NCBI RefSeq assembly: GCF_006094395.1
Contig: NZ_CP035291.1
Span: 2,356,001-2,420,000 of the forward strand
Direction of reading: 5' to 3'
Length of the DNA: 64,000 nt
DNA from: Staphylococcus haemolyticus
GTDB taxonomy: Bacteria; Bacillota; Bacilli; Staphylococcales; Staphylococcaceae
The notes below the pieces were generated by a model. That model made no database searches. It saw only the letters and a list, made by a program, of their open reading frames with translations, and was not told the origin of the DNA. The position numbers were made by a program, and so were the translations under genes. Shown here in pieces: positions 33,486 through 44,458 of this stretch (position 1 is its first letter; each line of letters begins with the position of its first letter).

Positions 33486-34217
33486 TCAATTAGTCATGAA
33501 AAATTCTGCAATTTGTGTTTCTACTTTATCACTGCCTTCGCCATGCGTCATGAGATGCTTGCTTAAAGGATGACTTGTTAAATCTTTATCTTCACTATTA
33601 ATGTGCTCATAAATATAATGTGCACTATCTTGATAAGATTGTTCATCTTTTTCTCCATAAAGAATTCTCGCTGGTGTCTTGATATCACCTAAATGAGCAG
33701 TAATATTGGAAATGAAATCTTTGAATACACGAACACTTGGACGATAGTCCTCTATGTAATTAAACTGTTCCTGTGAAGCATCACTATCTAAATTCATTAA
33801 CTCATTCATACGCTGACCATATCGTTCCATACGCCATACTATACCAGCTTCTTCTTTTTCACTTGGTGCTGACATAACCGCAATTTTCGCTACGTCTACC
33901 GTTTCAGCCAATTTCAATGTGAATAATCCGCCCAATGATACCCCTGTTGCATAAATGGTTTCATACCCTTCATCTTTCAAGTATTGATAACCATTTAAGA
34001 CATCATTCCACCAATCGTGAACAGTATATTGCGTAAACTGATCTAGTGGTAATCCATGTCCTTTATAATTAGGTGCGTAACATGTATAACCCTCTTGATT
34101 AAGTTTTTGTGCTAAGGGTTTCACATCACGAATCGTTCCAGTAAATGAATGAAGCAATAAGACCGCTTCTTTACGTGTCCCCTTTAAATTAATTGGGCGT
34201 GGTGATTTTACTTTCAT
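33486..34217 (-). CDS. Alpha/beta hydrolase, carboxylesterase-type
   Basis: 243 residues. Cytoplasmic lipase/esterase of the Est30/monoacylglycerol lipase type. LLLHSFTGT gives the oxyanion region (about 21-29). Nucleophile Ser94 is in GVSLGG (about 92-97), the acid is likely in LYGEKDE, and the catalytic histidine is in the SKHLMTHG part near the C-terminus. SD AGGAGAGAG precedes the ATG. The physiological ester is unknown. Confidence 0.85.
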   Translation of the reverse strand: MKVKSPRPINLKGTRKEAVLLLHSFTGTIRDVKPLAQKLNQEGYTCYAPNYKGHGLPLDQFTQYTVHDWWNDVLNGYQYLKDEGYETIYATGVSLGGLFTLKLAETVDVAKIAVMSAPSEKEEAGIVWRMERYGQRMNELMNLDSDASQEQFNYIEDYRPSVRVFKDFISNITAHLGDIKTPARILYGEKDEQSYQDSAHYIYEHINSEDKDLTSHPLSKHLMTHGEGSDKVETQIAEFFMTN

Positions 34218-34283
34218 TCTTACTCTCTCCTTATTCTAAAATTAGTATATTATAATACTGCGCGTAGTCTTAAAATCTTCAAA

Positions 34284-35141
34284 TCATTCAACCCACTCGC
34301 AAAATTCCAGATGAATACGTTGTACAAGTAACTTTCCTTGCTCATAACCAGCATTGCCAATTTTTAGTATGTTATTGGGATTATAAATGTTATCTCCAAT
34401 TTCAGCTCTACTCTTACTATCTGGACTAATTACTAAAACATGACTATGCTCGCTTAATAATTTCGCATCATCAAATGCACCTGGCATCATACCTAAACCA
34501 TCTGCTATCGGCGCTAAAATAATAATACTGTCTGCACCTTTAGCTAACATAGCATTTGTCGGAGAAACCATACCTCCATCAATCCAATCACAATTGTTCA
34601 AACGTATATGTGGCCAAATGCCAGGTACTGCACCGCTCGCTGTCACGGCTTCCTCAAGTGTTACGTTGCTATGTGAATGAAATGTAGAGACTTCTCCTGT
34701 CTTAGCATTCATAGCAGTAATTTCTAAATTATCATGCCACCCTACATCGCCTAAACGTTGACGAATGGCTTGTTTACGTTTAGTTAAATCAACACGTGAA
34801 GGTCGCGTATATACAATATCACCCATCATTTGACCTACTTTAGTCGCATCATCACGTCCTACGATAAATGCATTCTGCCATAACCGATAAATATCTGAAG
34901 AAAGCGTCGCATGATCACTATCATCTCTTCGTTCATTTAGCTCATAGTAATATGTACGCATATCATAACCGTTAGCTAGTACTGCACCTACAAACGAACC
35001 TGCAGATGTACCTATGATTCTATCTGCTAACTCTAAACCTACACCACTTTCAATCAATCCAGCTAATACGCCAGATTCCCAAGCAATTCCTGTAATTCCG
35101 CCTCCGCCAAGAACTAAAGTACGTTCCTTATCTTTTGACAT
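34284..35141 (-). CDS. Patatin-like phospholipase
   Basis: 285 residues. Patatin serine lipase fold: oxyanion LGGGGITG (about 11-18), nucleophile Ser46 in GTSAGS, and the catalytic Asp in CDWIDGGMVSP, completing a Ser-Asp dyad. No signal peptide, so cytoplasmic. ATG at 35139-35141, 6 bases from GGGGAG; the ATG two codons earlier is too close to that SD. It is one of a run of hydrolase genes with the downstream esterase and upstream PAP2 protein. Confidence 0.88.
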   Translation of the reverse strand: MSKDKERTLVLGGGGITGIAWESGVLAGLIESGVGLELADRIIGTSAGSFVGAVLANGYDMRTYYYELNERRDDSDHATLSSDIYRLWQNAFIVGRDDATKVGQMMGDIVYTRPSRVDLTKRKQAIRQRLGDVGWHDNLEITAMNAKTGEVSTFHSHSNVTLEEAVTASGAVPGIWPHIRLNNCDWIDGGMVSPTNAMLAKGADSIIILAPIADGLGMMPGAFDDAKLLSEHSHVLVISPDSKSRAEIGDNIYNPNNILKIGNAGYEQGKLLVQRIHLEFCEWVE

Positions 35142-35173
35142 TGCCATCTCCCCTTTGTAAAAAAGATATTGAA

Positions 35174-35860
35174 CTATTTATTATTAGGCTTATTACGTAA
35201 ATTAAGATAAAACAATGGTAATATCATTAAAAACAATGCTACCCAAATGATACCTAGTGTAACGCCTCCAACTACATCTGTAATATAATGCGCATGAAAA
35301 TATAGTCGGCAACACAGCACACCTATCCAAATGATAATAGTGATAGTATTGGCTATTATCCTTATTGCTTTGAGTTTTATTAAAGGAATTAAAATAATTA
35401 ACAATATTAAAGCAAGTAACGTACTTGCATTAGAATGCCCACTTGGAAATGAATATCCGTGGTCTCGCATCAAATGATTAAATGGACGTTGTCTCTCGAT
35501 GAGTTGTTTAATTAAATAATTTAATAACGTACCACTCGTTATAGTTAAAACCATCCAAATCGATAATTTATAATGTTTAAACAATAAAACAATTGCTAAA
35601 AATAGTGTGATATAGATAACTGACTTTACTTCTCCTATCTCAGCACAAAAAGTCATGAAATTATGCCAAATACCATCGCCGTATTTACGTTCCGGCTCAC
35701 CAAAATAATCTGTCAGCCAATGTAAAGAACCTATATCGACATTTTGAACCAATAATGTATCGTGAATTACATTTATTGCAACAACGACAAAAATAATTAA
35801 CCCAATCATGAACATAGGCAACGTCATCTTAGGTGAAATTTCACTTATTTGTTTATTCAT
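35174..35860 (-). CDS. PAP2-family membrane phosphatase
   Basis: 228 residues with about six membrane helices. PAP2 motifs: KQLIERQRP (motif 1), PSGHS (motif 2), and a variant motif 3 in RLYFHAHYITD. It hydrolyses lipid phosphates such as phosphatidic acid or undecaprenyl diphosphate; which one is not shown. Start at ATG 35858-35860 (MNKQISE). A longer frame to 35893 is possible, as the SD here (AGGGACTGG) is not ideal. Confidence 0.85.
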   Translation of the reverse strand: MNKQISEISPKMTLPMFMIGLIIFVVVAINVIHDTLLVQNVDIGSLHWLTDYFGEPERKYGDGIWHNFMTFCAEIGEVKSVIYITLFLAIVLLFKHYKLSIWMVLTITSGTLLNYLIKQLIERQRPFNHLMRDHGYSFPSGHSNASTLLALILLIILIPLIKLKAIRIIANTITIIIWIGVLCCRLYFHAHYITDVVGGVTLGIIWVALFLMILPLFYLNLRNKPNNK

Positions 35861-35919
35861 ACGCTTACCAGTCCCTAATTTCATTATTTTCAAGAATAAT
35901 TAAACATGTATTTTACTTA

Positions 35920-36612
35920 TTAAAAGTCATTTAAATGTTTAATTTGTTGTCCCTCCTGATCAAAATTAGATAGTTCAAGCCAGTGTTCAAATCTTGCTTT
36001 TACATCTGGCCACTCACTATCCAACAATGAGAACCAAGCAGTATCACGATTACGACCTTTACAAATATTAGATTGTCTAAATAATCCTTCATATGTAAAT
36101 CCAAATCGTTGCGCAGCATGTTTGGAAGGTGCATTTAAGTTATCACATTTCCATTCATATCGTCTGTAGCCTAACGTTTCGAACACATATTTCGCTAACA
36201 AATATTGAGTTTCTGTAGCCACACGTGTTTTCTTTAACGTTTTAGAGTAGATAATATTGCCTACTTCTATAGACCCTTGTTCTGGATTTATACGCATTAA
36301 TGCTAGAATACCTAAAGGTTTTTGTTGCACATTATCTAAAATCGTAAAGAAATATTTATCTTTACTATCAATAAGTTGTTTAATGTATTGTTCAAATTCG
36401 GTCTTAGAATCAAAAGGGCCCTCATAAAGATACGTCCAAATGCGTCTCGATTCAACATCACATAGAACGTCATATAAATCATTTATGTGTTCAATACTTA
36501 GCTTTGTTAACCTTCCATAACTGCCCTCTAGCGTTTGTGCATCAGGAAAAGACGGCGTCACAAAGTCATCTAATGCTTCTCCAATTGGTTGCTTAAACTC
36601 ATTTACGCGCAT
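35920..36612 (-). CDS. GNAT family N-acetyltransferase (RimJ/RimL type)
   Basis: 230 residues, longer than usual GNAT proteins. RimJ/RimL-like layout with the DALNAPSKHAAQRFGFTYEG-type segment (here NAPSKHAAQRFGFTYEG) and RNRDTAWFSLLDSEWP at the C-terminus. ATG at 36610-36612 has AGGAG 9 bases upstream. Such proteins often acetylate protein or small-molecule amines; the target is unknown. Confidence 0.82.
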   Translation of the reverse strand: MRVNEFKQPIGEALDDFVTPSFPDAQTLEGSYGRLTKLSIEHINDLYDVLCDVESRRIWTYLYEGPFDSKTEFEQYIKQLIDSKDKYFFTILDNVQQKPLGILALMRINPEQGSIEVGNIIYSKTLKKTRVATETQYLLAKYVFETLGYRRYEWKCDNLNAPSKHAAQRFGFTYEGLFRQSNICKGRNRDTAWFSLLDSEWPDVKARFEHWLELSNFDQEGQQIKHLNDF

Positions 36613-36730
36613 CACTTTCAACTCCTAGATTCTCTTTGTGTAAATTGTACACTAATCCAATAAAATAATCTCTTAATTAGAAATATTTAAATATAAATGG
36701 ATAATTCATTAATTAAAACGTTTATACTTA

Positions 36731-36777
36731 AAAGCACCCTACAAAGTCAGCATAATAATCTAACTTTTAGGGTGCCT
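36731..36777 (-). terminator. Terminator of the mps operon
   Basis: Minus strand GGCACCCTAAAAGT...ACTTTGTAGGGTGC followed by TTTTAAG. It lies downstream of mpsC. Confidence 0.65.
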
Positions 36778-36811
36778 CTTTAAAATTGTATTAACATTAA
36801 CGACATTGAGT

Positions 36812-37174
36812 TTAAAGTTGCTTTTCCAAATTAGTATCTAGTTTAAATACAATCACTCGTTCGCCTGTAATCGTACTTAAATCACTATGGAAACTACTCA
36901 CACTGACGCCAGTAATATCTAAGATTAATTGCATCAAATCATCTTGTCCTGACTCCACAAGTTCCGACCGCGTACGTTTAATGTTAAGTAAACCTTCTTG
37001 TGTCTTGCATACTCGATATTCTGCAGGAGTTAATACGCCTTGTAAGTTGACGATAATCATATCGCGTAGTATATCAGTTTTTACTGAAAGTGAGCCACGT
37101 CCGAGAAAATCCTTTTCCCATTGTGTAATTGCCTTACTAATCTCTGCCTCATAAGCACCTTTAGATTTAGCCAT
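36812..37174 (-). CDS. mpsC: DUF2294-family protein, MpsC-like
   Basis: 120 residues. It contains RDMIIVNLQGVLTPAEYRV and SVSSFHSDLSTITGERVIVFKL, which match the DUF2294 pattern. In S. aureus the third gene of mpsABC encodes a protein of this kind, and its function is less clear than that of MpsA and MpsB. It follows mpsB with a 69-bp gap on the same strand. SD AGGAGACAAATG precedes the start. Confidence 0.75.
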   Translation of the reverse strand: MAKSKGAYEAEISKAITQWEKDFLGRGSLSVKTDILRDMIIVNLQGVLTPAEYRVCKTQEGLLNIKRTRSELVESGQDDLMQLILDITGVSVSSFHSDLSTITGERVIVFKLDTNLEKQL

Positions 37175-37243
37175 GATTAATCATTTGTCTCCTATTAATT
37201 GATTAACTTTATTTTATCACTTTTTCCGAAAAAACCGAACTCT

Positions 37244-39829
<2,586 letters not shown>

Positions 39830-41329
39830 TTATAAATAATTCTTTAAGTAGTTCGGATGACTTTCAACCGATTTAAATTTTGCTTCTCCAATTTTTACAA
39901 GCCATAAATATACTTTAGCGAAAGCTGTTGATGAACGACGACGTGCTACCCAAATGCTAAAGATACTACCTAATACTAGAATGGCCACACAAATGATAAC
40001 GCTAATTAATGGTGGATGTGGCGTTACCATATATACACTATTTAAAATATTAACAAATACTTCATGTGTCACAACATAAACGAGTGCCACAATGATAAGC
40101 ATAGCAATGCCAATTACTCTTCCCATCATACCTCTATTTAGTGCAACCATTTGATTCCATGATACAGATAATGACCATGCTAGGATAAAGGCACTAATTA
40201 ATGTGTAAGGTGTATGCGAACTTGTTAAAAAGAAGATAATAGCAATAACAACGGCTAATGTTCTTCCTAATACTGTCCAAGCATAAGAACGCTTAACATT
40301 TGGTGGTGTTGGAATATTGAATCGTTTAACTATTGACCCTGATTGTAAAAATAGCGTTGCTTTAAATATGCCATGTAAAATCAAGTGAATAATCGCAGCA
40401 GAATAAACACCCAAAGCACATTGCACAAGCATGAAACCCATTTGACTCATTGTTGAACCAACAAGTTGTCTTTTGTAGTCAACATGCACCAAACTAATTC
40501 CTGATCCAATAAGTACTGAAATACTTGAAATAATAAGTAATAACGTTAATGCAATATTATTATCAAATACTGGTGAAAAACGCGTTAAAATAATACCACC
40601 AGCATTTACAATACCAGCATGCATAATTGCAGATACGGGTGTTGGTGCAACAACAGACTCAATTAACCAACTTTGAAATGGATATTGTGCTGCTGGAATA
40701 ATAACAGCAATAACAAGTAATAAATCTACAATTAATTTCAGTCCATAACTCATTGAAACATCGTAATCTTGTGATGGATCGATAACCCAATCGCCAGTAC
40801 CGATGAAAAATACAACTACAGCTAATAATAAAGCAACCCATCCAATGATAAATGAACGCGCAGATACTTTTGCTGCTTCAGCCGGCACTTTCCAAGAACG
40901 GTTTAGTCGTATAAGTTGTGTTAGACAAAATAATGTTAGTCCCCAACAAATAACCATCAAGCGTAAATCATTACTTAACCAACCAATAGACGCAAATACT
41001 GTTGTAAATGTGTATAACGGGAAGTATTTGCGATAATTACGATCGCCTAATAAGTAACGTGCAGAAAATTTCTGAATAATAAAACCTAAAGCTAATACAA
41101 AGGCACCTACTAACCAAGCTAGTTTATCTAGAGCAAAGATACCTATAACTTCTCTGCCATTAATAGTGATTAATCCAATTACTCCTACAATGACAGGTAA
41201 TAGAAGTAAAGTTAAATGTAAACGTATGTATTTTACAGGAACCGATGGCACTAAAAAAATTAAGCCACTTAACACTGCAATGACAAGCGTTACGAAAAAT
41301 AATGTTAGTAAAAAACCAGAACTTAACAT
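39830..41329 (-). CDS. mpsA: DabB/MpsA-type membrane subunit (NuoL/NdhF-like)
   Basis: 499 residues, about 13-14 membrane helices, homologous to the proton-pumping antiporter-like subunits of complex I. Key charged helices contain LIESVVAPTPVSAIMHAG (Glu and later HAG) and HGIFKATLFLQSGS (His and Lys), as in NuoL. It is the energising membrane half of the MpsAB bicarbonate system. ATG start with GGAGGAGCGGCA upstream. First gene of mpsA-mpsB-mpsC. Confidence 0.9.
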   Translation of the reverse strand: MLSSGFLLTLFFVTLVIAVLSGLIFLVPSVPVKYIRLHLTLLLLPVIVGVIGLITINGREVIGIFALDKLAWLVGAFVLALGFIIQKFSARYLLGDRNYRKYFPLYTFTTVFASIGWLSNDLRLMVICWGLTLFCLTQLIRLNRSWKVPAEAAKVSARSFIIGWVALLLAVVVFFIGTGDWVIDPSQDYDVSMSYGLKLIVDLLLVIAVIIPAAQYPFQSWLIESVVAPTPVSAIMHAGIVNAGGIILTRFSPVFDNNIALTLLLIISSISVLIGSGISLVHVDYKRQLVGSTMSQMGFMLVQCALGVYSAAIIHLILHGIFKATLFLQSGSIVKRFNIPTPPNVKRSYAWTVLGRTLAVVIAIIFFLTSSHTPYTLISAFILAWSLSVSWNQMVALNRGMMGRVIGIAMLIIVALVYVVTHEVFVNILNSVYMVTPHPPLISVIICVAILVLGSIFSIWVARRRSSTAFAKVYLWLVKIGEAKFKSVESHPNYLKNYL

Positions 41330-41394
41330 TGCCGCTCCTCCATGTCTTCAATCTATTTCATATAAAAAGTTCCCTTATACTATTAACAATATAA

Positions 41395-41459
41395 GAAAAA
41401 ACCTACAATAGTCTAGTTTTATCCTTAGGTATCAGATATTTACTAACTATTGTAGGTTT
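41395..41459 (-). promoter_or_regulatory. Attenuator-like hairpin in the mpsA leader
   Basis: On the minus strand ACCTACAATAGT pairs with ACTATTGTAGGT over a 34-nt loop and is followed by TTTTTTC. It lies upstream of mpsA, so it could end a short leader RNA. It might also terminate something read leftwards from the psm region; no such gene was seen. Confidence 0.4.
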
Positions 41460-41770
41460 CTATGAGAACTCATTTACTTAATATGTATAAATGCTTTTTC
41501 AAGCTACCTAATATGTATCGTTGAACATATGCCTTACCCTTCAAGTGAACAATGGATTTCGAAAAATTCCTTGCACAAATGCTTGATAAACACCTATGTA
41601 AAAATCAGCGTAATACATACAATATAAGAAAATATTGCTAAAAAGTCAATCTATTATAGTAATTGGAAGTTCTTTCATACATTTAATAACACGTTACACT
41701 TCAATCTTTCAGATAGGCATGATTTATCGTATTAAGTTGTCTGAAATCTAACGACTACGAAACGCTTTCA
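41460..41770. other. Upstream region of the PSM gene
   Basis: About 310 bp with no convincing gene. A 29-codon frame at 41552 lacks an SD and is not called. The region probably holds the mpsA promoter (leftward) and upstream elements of psm. Confidence 0.4.
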
Positions 41771-41817
41771 TTGAGTTAGGAATTACCAAACAAATCCTCT
41801 CAAAGTCACGATATACT
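41771..41817 (+). promoter_or_regulatory. Candidate psm promoter with AgrA-like half-site
   Basis: -10 TATACT at 41812-41817 with no good -35, and a GAGTTAGG box near 41773-41780 that resembles one AgrA repeat (ACAGTTAG). A weak -35 plus an AgrA box is the pattern at S. aureus psm promoters. The second direct repeat is not clear. Confidence 0.4.
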
Positions 41818-41848
41818 TTATTTAACATTTAATAAGGAGGTACTCAAA

Positions 41849-41911
41849 ATGGGAATCATTTCTGGTATTATTGAACTTGTTAAATTCATCATCGACTTAA
41901 CTAAAAAATAA
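41849..41911 (+). CDS. Phenol-soluble modulin, alpha type (20 residues)
   Basis: 20-residue amphipathic peptide, MGIISGIIELVKFIIDLTKK. It strongly resembles PSM-alpha peptides, which begin MGII-GII and have a long amphipathic helix and C-terminal lysines. SD AAGGAGG 8 bases upstream. These peptides keep their formyl-methionine, are exported by Pmt, and lyse cells or disperse biofilm. The position beside mpsA/ndhF is the same as the psm-alpha locus of S. aureus, which has four genes; only one was found here. It is too short for ordinary gene callers. Confidence 0.85.
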   Translation: MGIISGIIELVKFIIDLTKK

Positions 41912-41942
41912 GTCTCGCATTACGCACATAAACATTCCATAT

Positions 41943-41979
41943 AAAAAAGAGTGAAATCGGATGATTTCACTCTTTTTTT
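41943..41979 (+). terminator. Terminator of psm gene
   Basis: AAAAAAGAGTGAAATC-GGAT-GATTTCACTC followed by seven T. Confidence 0.85.
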
Positions 41980-42283
41980 GTGCATACAAACAAAACGCTC
42001 AATCCCTATATATAAGAATTGAACGTCAGTGGATAAAATGAATTTATTTGTTTAACTATAAAGTAACATATTTTAGCGTTCATGCATGTAACAATTTTGT
42101 GAAAACGCTTAAAAATGTGTCGAAAATTTCCTTCAAATCACTAAATCGGTTAATGTTTAGTGAATTTTTCTTATTAAAACTCCTATTTCACACAAATGCT
42201 ACTAAAATTAGGGTAATAATCAAACAAGTAATAGAGATGCATATAAAAATACAATTTATCATTTACAGAAAGGACTGATTTAA
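41980..42283. other. Intergenic stretch without recognised gene
   Basis: About 300 bp, AT-rich. A 76-codon frame (42048-42278) has no SD and odd composition and is not called. It ends at the SD AAAGGA of the DUF1304 gene. Confidence 0.4.
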
Positions 42284-42643
42284 ATTCATATACTATCCAT
42301 AATACTCATTTCACTTGTAGCGATTGAATTTCTATTTATTATGTATTTAGAGACCATAGCAACGACTTCCGATAGAACGAGCAAAGTCTTCGGTATTCCT
42401 GTTAGTCAACTGAATAATAAAAACATAAATACCCTTCTTAAGAACCAAGGAGTGTATAATGGCTTGATTGGTTTACTTCTAATTTATGGTCTTTTTTTCA
42501 GTAGTGCTCCTAAACAACTATGCATTCCAATTCTAATTTATACCATTATAGTAGCTGTTTACGGTGGGTTAACGAGTCATATTAGTATTTTCCTTAAACA
42601 AGGAACCCTTCCAATTCTAGCTTTAATCTCTTTATTACTTTAA
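42284..42643 (+). CDS. DUF1304-family membrane protein with ATT start
   Basis: 119 residues if started at ATT 42284. The N-terminal helix (HILSIILISLVAIEFLFIMYLE) and the motif LLKNQGVYNGLIGLLLIYG fit DUF1304, about 120 residues with four helices. The first in-frame ATG (42341) would remove the first helix and has no SD, whereas AAAGGA lies 9 bases before ATT and an in-frame TAA stands immediately before it. So either ATT is a real start or an ATG has been lost. Function of the family unknown. Confidence 0.6.
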   Translation: MHILSIILISLVAIEFLFIMYLETIATTSDRTSKVFGIPVSQLNNKNINTLLKNQGVYNGLIGLLLIYGLFFSSAPKQLCIPILIYTIIVAVYGGLTSHISIFLKQGTLPILALISLLL

Positions 42644-42676
42644 TTATCTACTATATATATAAAGTTGGTGTTTGCT

Positions 42677-43105
42677 ATGATAGAACATTTAAAAAAGAAA
42701 AATCATAAAACTATAAAAATTTTAGGAAATATTTGGCTTAATGCAAATTTAGATACACATACCTTTATTGATAGTTTTTATTGGATAGACAACTATACTA
42801 CTGTACTTGACGCTCTTAAGGATGCTGATGTTTACGTTTATAAAAATGGTAAGGACATTGTCGCATTTTGCGGGCTTAATGACACTTACATAGCCGGTTT
42901 GTTTGTAAAAGAGGAATTTCGAGACCAAGGGATTGGGCATGCACTCATTAAGCATTTACAATCTGAATATGATTATTTATCTTTAAAAGTATTTGAAGAA
43001 AACCATCGCGCCGTTCATTTTTATACGGATTTAGGTTTCATAAAAATTGACGCCAATATTGATAAAACAAACCATACTGAATTATTAATGGCATGGAAGA
43101 AGTAA
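42677..43105 (+). CDS. GNAT family N-acetyltransferase
   Basis: 142 residues. Acetyl-CoA motif FRDQGIGHALIKHL at about 82-95, followed by VFEENHRAVHFYTDLGF. ATG at 42677 preferred to TTG 42665; the SD is weak either way. Its 3' end overlaps that of the convergent GNAT gene by 85 bp. Confidence 0.75.
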   Translation: MIEHLKKKNHKTIKILGNIWLNANLDTHTFIDSFYWIDNYTTVLDALKDADVYVYKNGKDIVAFCGLNDTYIAGLFVKEEFRDQGIGHALIKHLQSEYDYLSLKVFEENHRAVHFYTDLGFIKIDANIDKTNHTELLMAWKK

Positions 43106-43536
43106 AACAATTTAAGATGTACGATTGGATAATCCCTACCCTGTCCATCTTTTGCAGATTCATCATATTGTTTGAATCCATTTTTGAGATAAAATGACAC
43201 GGCATTGGGGTTATCTTTGTTTACATCCACATATTGAACCTTATGCTCTTGAATTAAAGTTTGCAGTATTTCCGTGCCATAACCCTGCTTAAAGTATTTA
43301 GGATCTAAAAATAGCATTTCCAAATTAGCTTCATTAGTCCCTGAAAATCCAATGACATCATCACCATCAAACCACAAATATGCCTCAACATGCGAGAAGT
43401 ATGTTGGGATTTCCTTTTTTAGTGCTATTCTATCTTTCTCTTTTAAAAAGTCATGTGTAGCAATAACTGAACGCTCCCAAATAGCCAATGCCTTAGGATA
43501 ATCCTTTTCTTGAAGCTCGATTTTATTTAATCTCAT
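43021..43536 (-). CDS. GNAT family N-acetyltransferase with extended C-terminus
   Basis: 171 residues. GNAT motif YFKQGYGTEILQTL (about 87-100), NPNAVSFYLKNGF in the second half, and the usual end near YPIVHLKL. The last roughly 28 residues (FYFFHAINNSVWF onward) are the antisense of the neighbouring GNAT gene and look like readthrough after loss of an original stop. ATG at 43534-43536 has AGAGG 8 bases upstream. Confidence 0.75.
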   Translation of the reverse strand: MRLNKIELQEKDYPKALAIWERSVIATHDFLKEKDRIALKKEIPTYFSHVEAYLWFDGDDVIGFSGTNEANLEMLFLDPKYFKQGYGTEILQTLIQEHKVQYVDVNKDNPNAVSFYLKNGFKQYDESAKDGQGRDYPIVHLKLFYFFHAINNSVWFVLSILASIFMKPKSV

Positions 43537-43555
43537 TTTCAAAACCTCTCATATT

Positions 43556-43596
43556 AAAAAAGGCTAGAAACCCTATCACAAAGGTATTTCTAGCCT
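43556..43596 (-). terminator. Terminator hairpin at the island edge, probably the original guaA terminator
   Basis: AGGCTAGAAA pairs with TTTCTAGCCT and a T run follows on the minus strand. It lies 17 bp outside the left island end. Without the island it would be immediately downstream of guaA in the correct orientation. Confidence 0.75.
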
Positions 43597-43612
43597 AAAA
43601 TTACATTTTAAC

Positions 43613-43626
43613 TTCTATTCCCACTC
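43613..43626. repeat. attL of the island (distal copy)
   Basis: TTCTATTCCCACTC, exact copy of the guaA 3' end sequence; weaker similarity continues (AATCGT versus TATAGT). Confidence 0.88.
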
Positions 43627-43723
43627 AATCGTAAACTTTATTTTATATAATATCGTATTCTTTCAAAATAGGTTTATATCAGTAGTTATAACTGCTCAAT
43701 AACCAAATTTATGTTCATACGTT

Positions 43724-43760
43724 TGCCCTTAGTTTCAAAAATATGCCCTTTTTTTGCCCT
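43724..43760. repeat. TGCCCTT repeats near the left end (candidate integrase arm sites)
   Basis: TGCCCTT at 43724-43730, TGCCCTTT at 43744-43751 and TTGCCCT at 43754-43760. The same motif occurs twice near the right end (58968-58986), in the same orientation. Confidence 0.55.
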
Positions 43761-43814
43761 CTGTTTTAAAATGCATTTAATTTTAAAGATTATGCTATTT
43801 GCAATTCATTAAAA

Positions 43815-43960
43815 CTAAAAAAACCACATCAATTAAGATGTGGCGAAAGGGGTTCGAAAACATCTTTTTAGGGGAGAATGTTTTCAAAATGATATCGTTG
43901 ACTTACAATATTATCTAAAGATACTAATCTAAAACACACTCTCTCTTTTCGAGAGTAAGT
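43815..43960 (-). ncRNA. Candidate small RNA with C-rich loop
   Basis: Minus strand: a hairpin GAAAACAT...ATGTTTTC at 43856-43885 with loop sequence CTCCCC, a second C-rich stretch AACCCC, then the terminator CCACATC-AATTAA type (GATGTGG stem) at 43824-43843 followed by seven T. No coding frame. C-rich loops that pair with Shine-Dalgarno sequences are usual in staphylococcal regulatory RNAs. The 5' end and promoter are not defined. Confidence 0.4.
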
Positions 43961-44420
43961 AAATCATAACATAAAAATTGAGGCAATCGCTAGGATTTGC
44001 CTCAATAAAAGGAAAAGTTTGAGAAATGCTTGTGTTAAAACATTTCTATATGTTGAAGGGAATTCAACATATATTTAATTTACCACATTATCATATTTTA
44101 AAAAAACTATTGTTTATATTTCAATCAATATAAACTCTCCATCAAAGTCAATTTTCATTATAAAAAGGGCATTAAGCCCCTCGAGTCTTATGCCGTATAC
44201 TTAACAAAGTTAGAGATTACCTAAGTGAGTATGAAACGTACTAATAGACGAAAAGGATATAAGGTAAGGGTAATACTATAACAAAGGTAATCTCACTCGT
44301 TAATTATTACATATTCATTATTGTTTTTCTACTATTAATATTTGATGACACACAATGATTTCACATATAAAATTCTACTCTTGTATTTGTAACGATCAAT
44401 ATATATTTGTACGTATTCCT

Positions 44421-44458
44421 ATTTCTCGCTGCATTAGAATACGTCTCTCAGCGTCTTT
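44421..44458. repeat. Hairpin repeat, copy 1
   Basis: ATTTCTCGCTGC...ACGTCTCTCAGCGTCTTT; CGCTG (44427-44431) pairs with CAGCG (44449-44453). Copy 2 at 44804 keeps the spacing and has CACTG/CAGTG. Confidence 0.55.

Noticed and set aside
41552..41638. 29-codon frame upstream of psm, considered as a second PSM
   Set aside because: No SD, contains cysteines and is not amphipathic in the PSM manner.
42048..42278. 76-codon plus-strand frame
   Set aside because: No SD, no family features, AT-rich low-complexity product, and it ends next to a better-supported gene.
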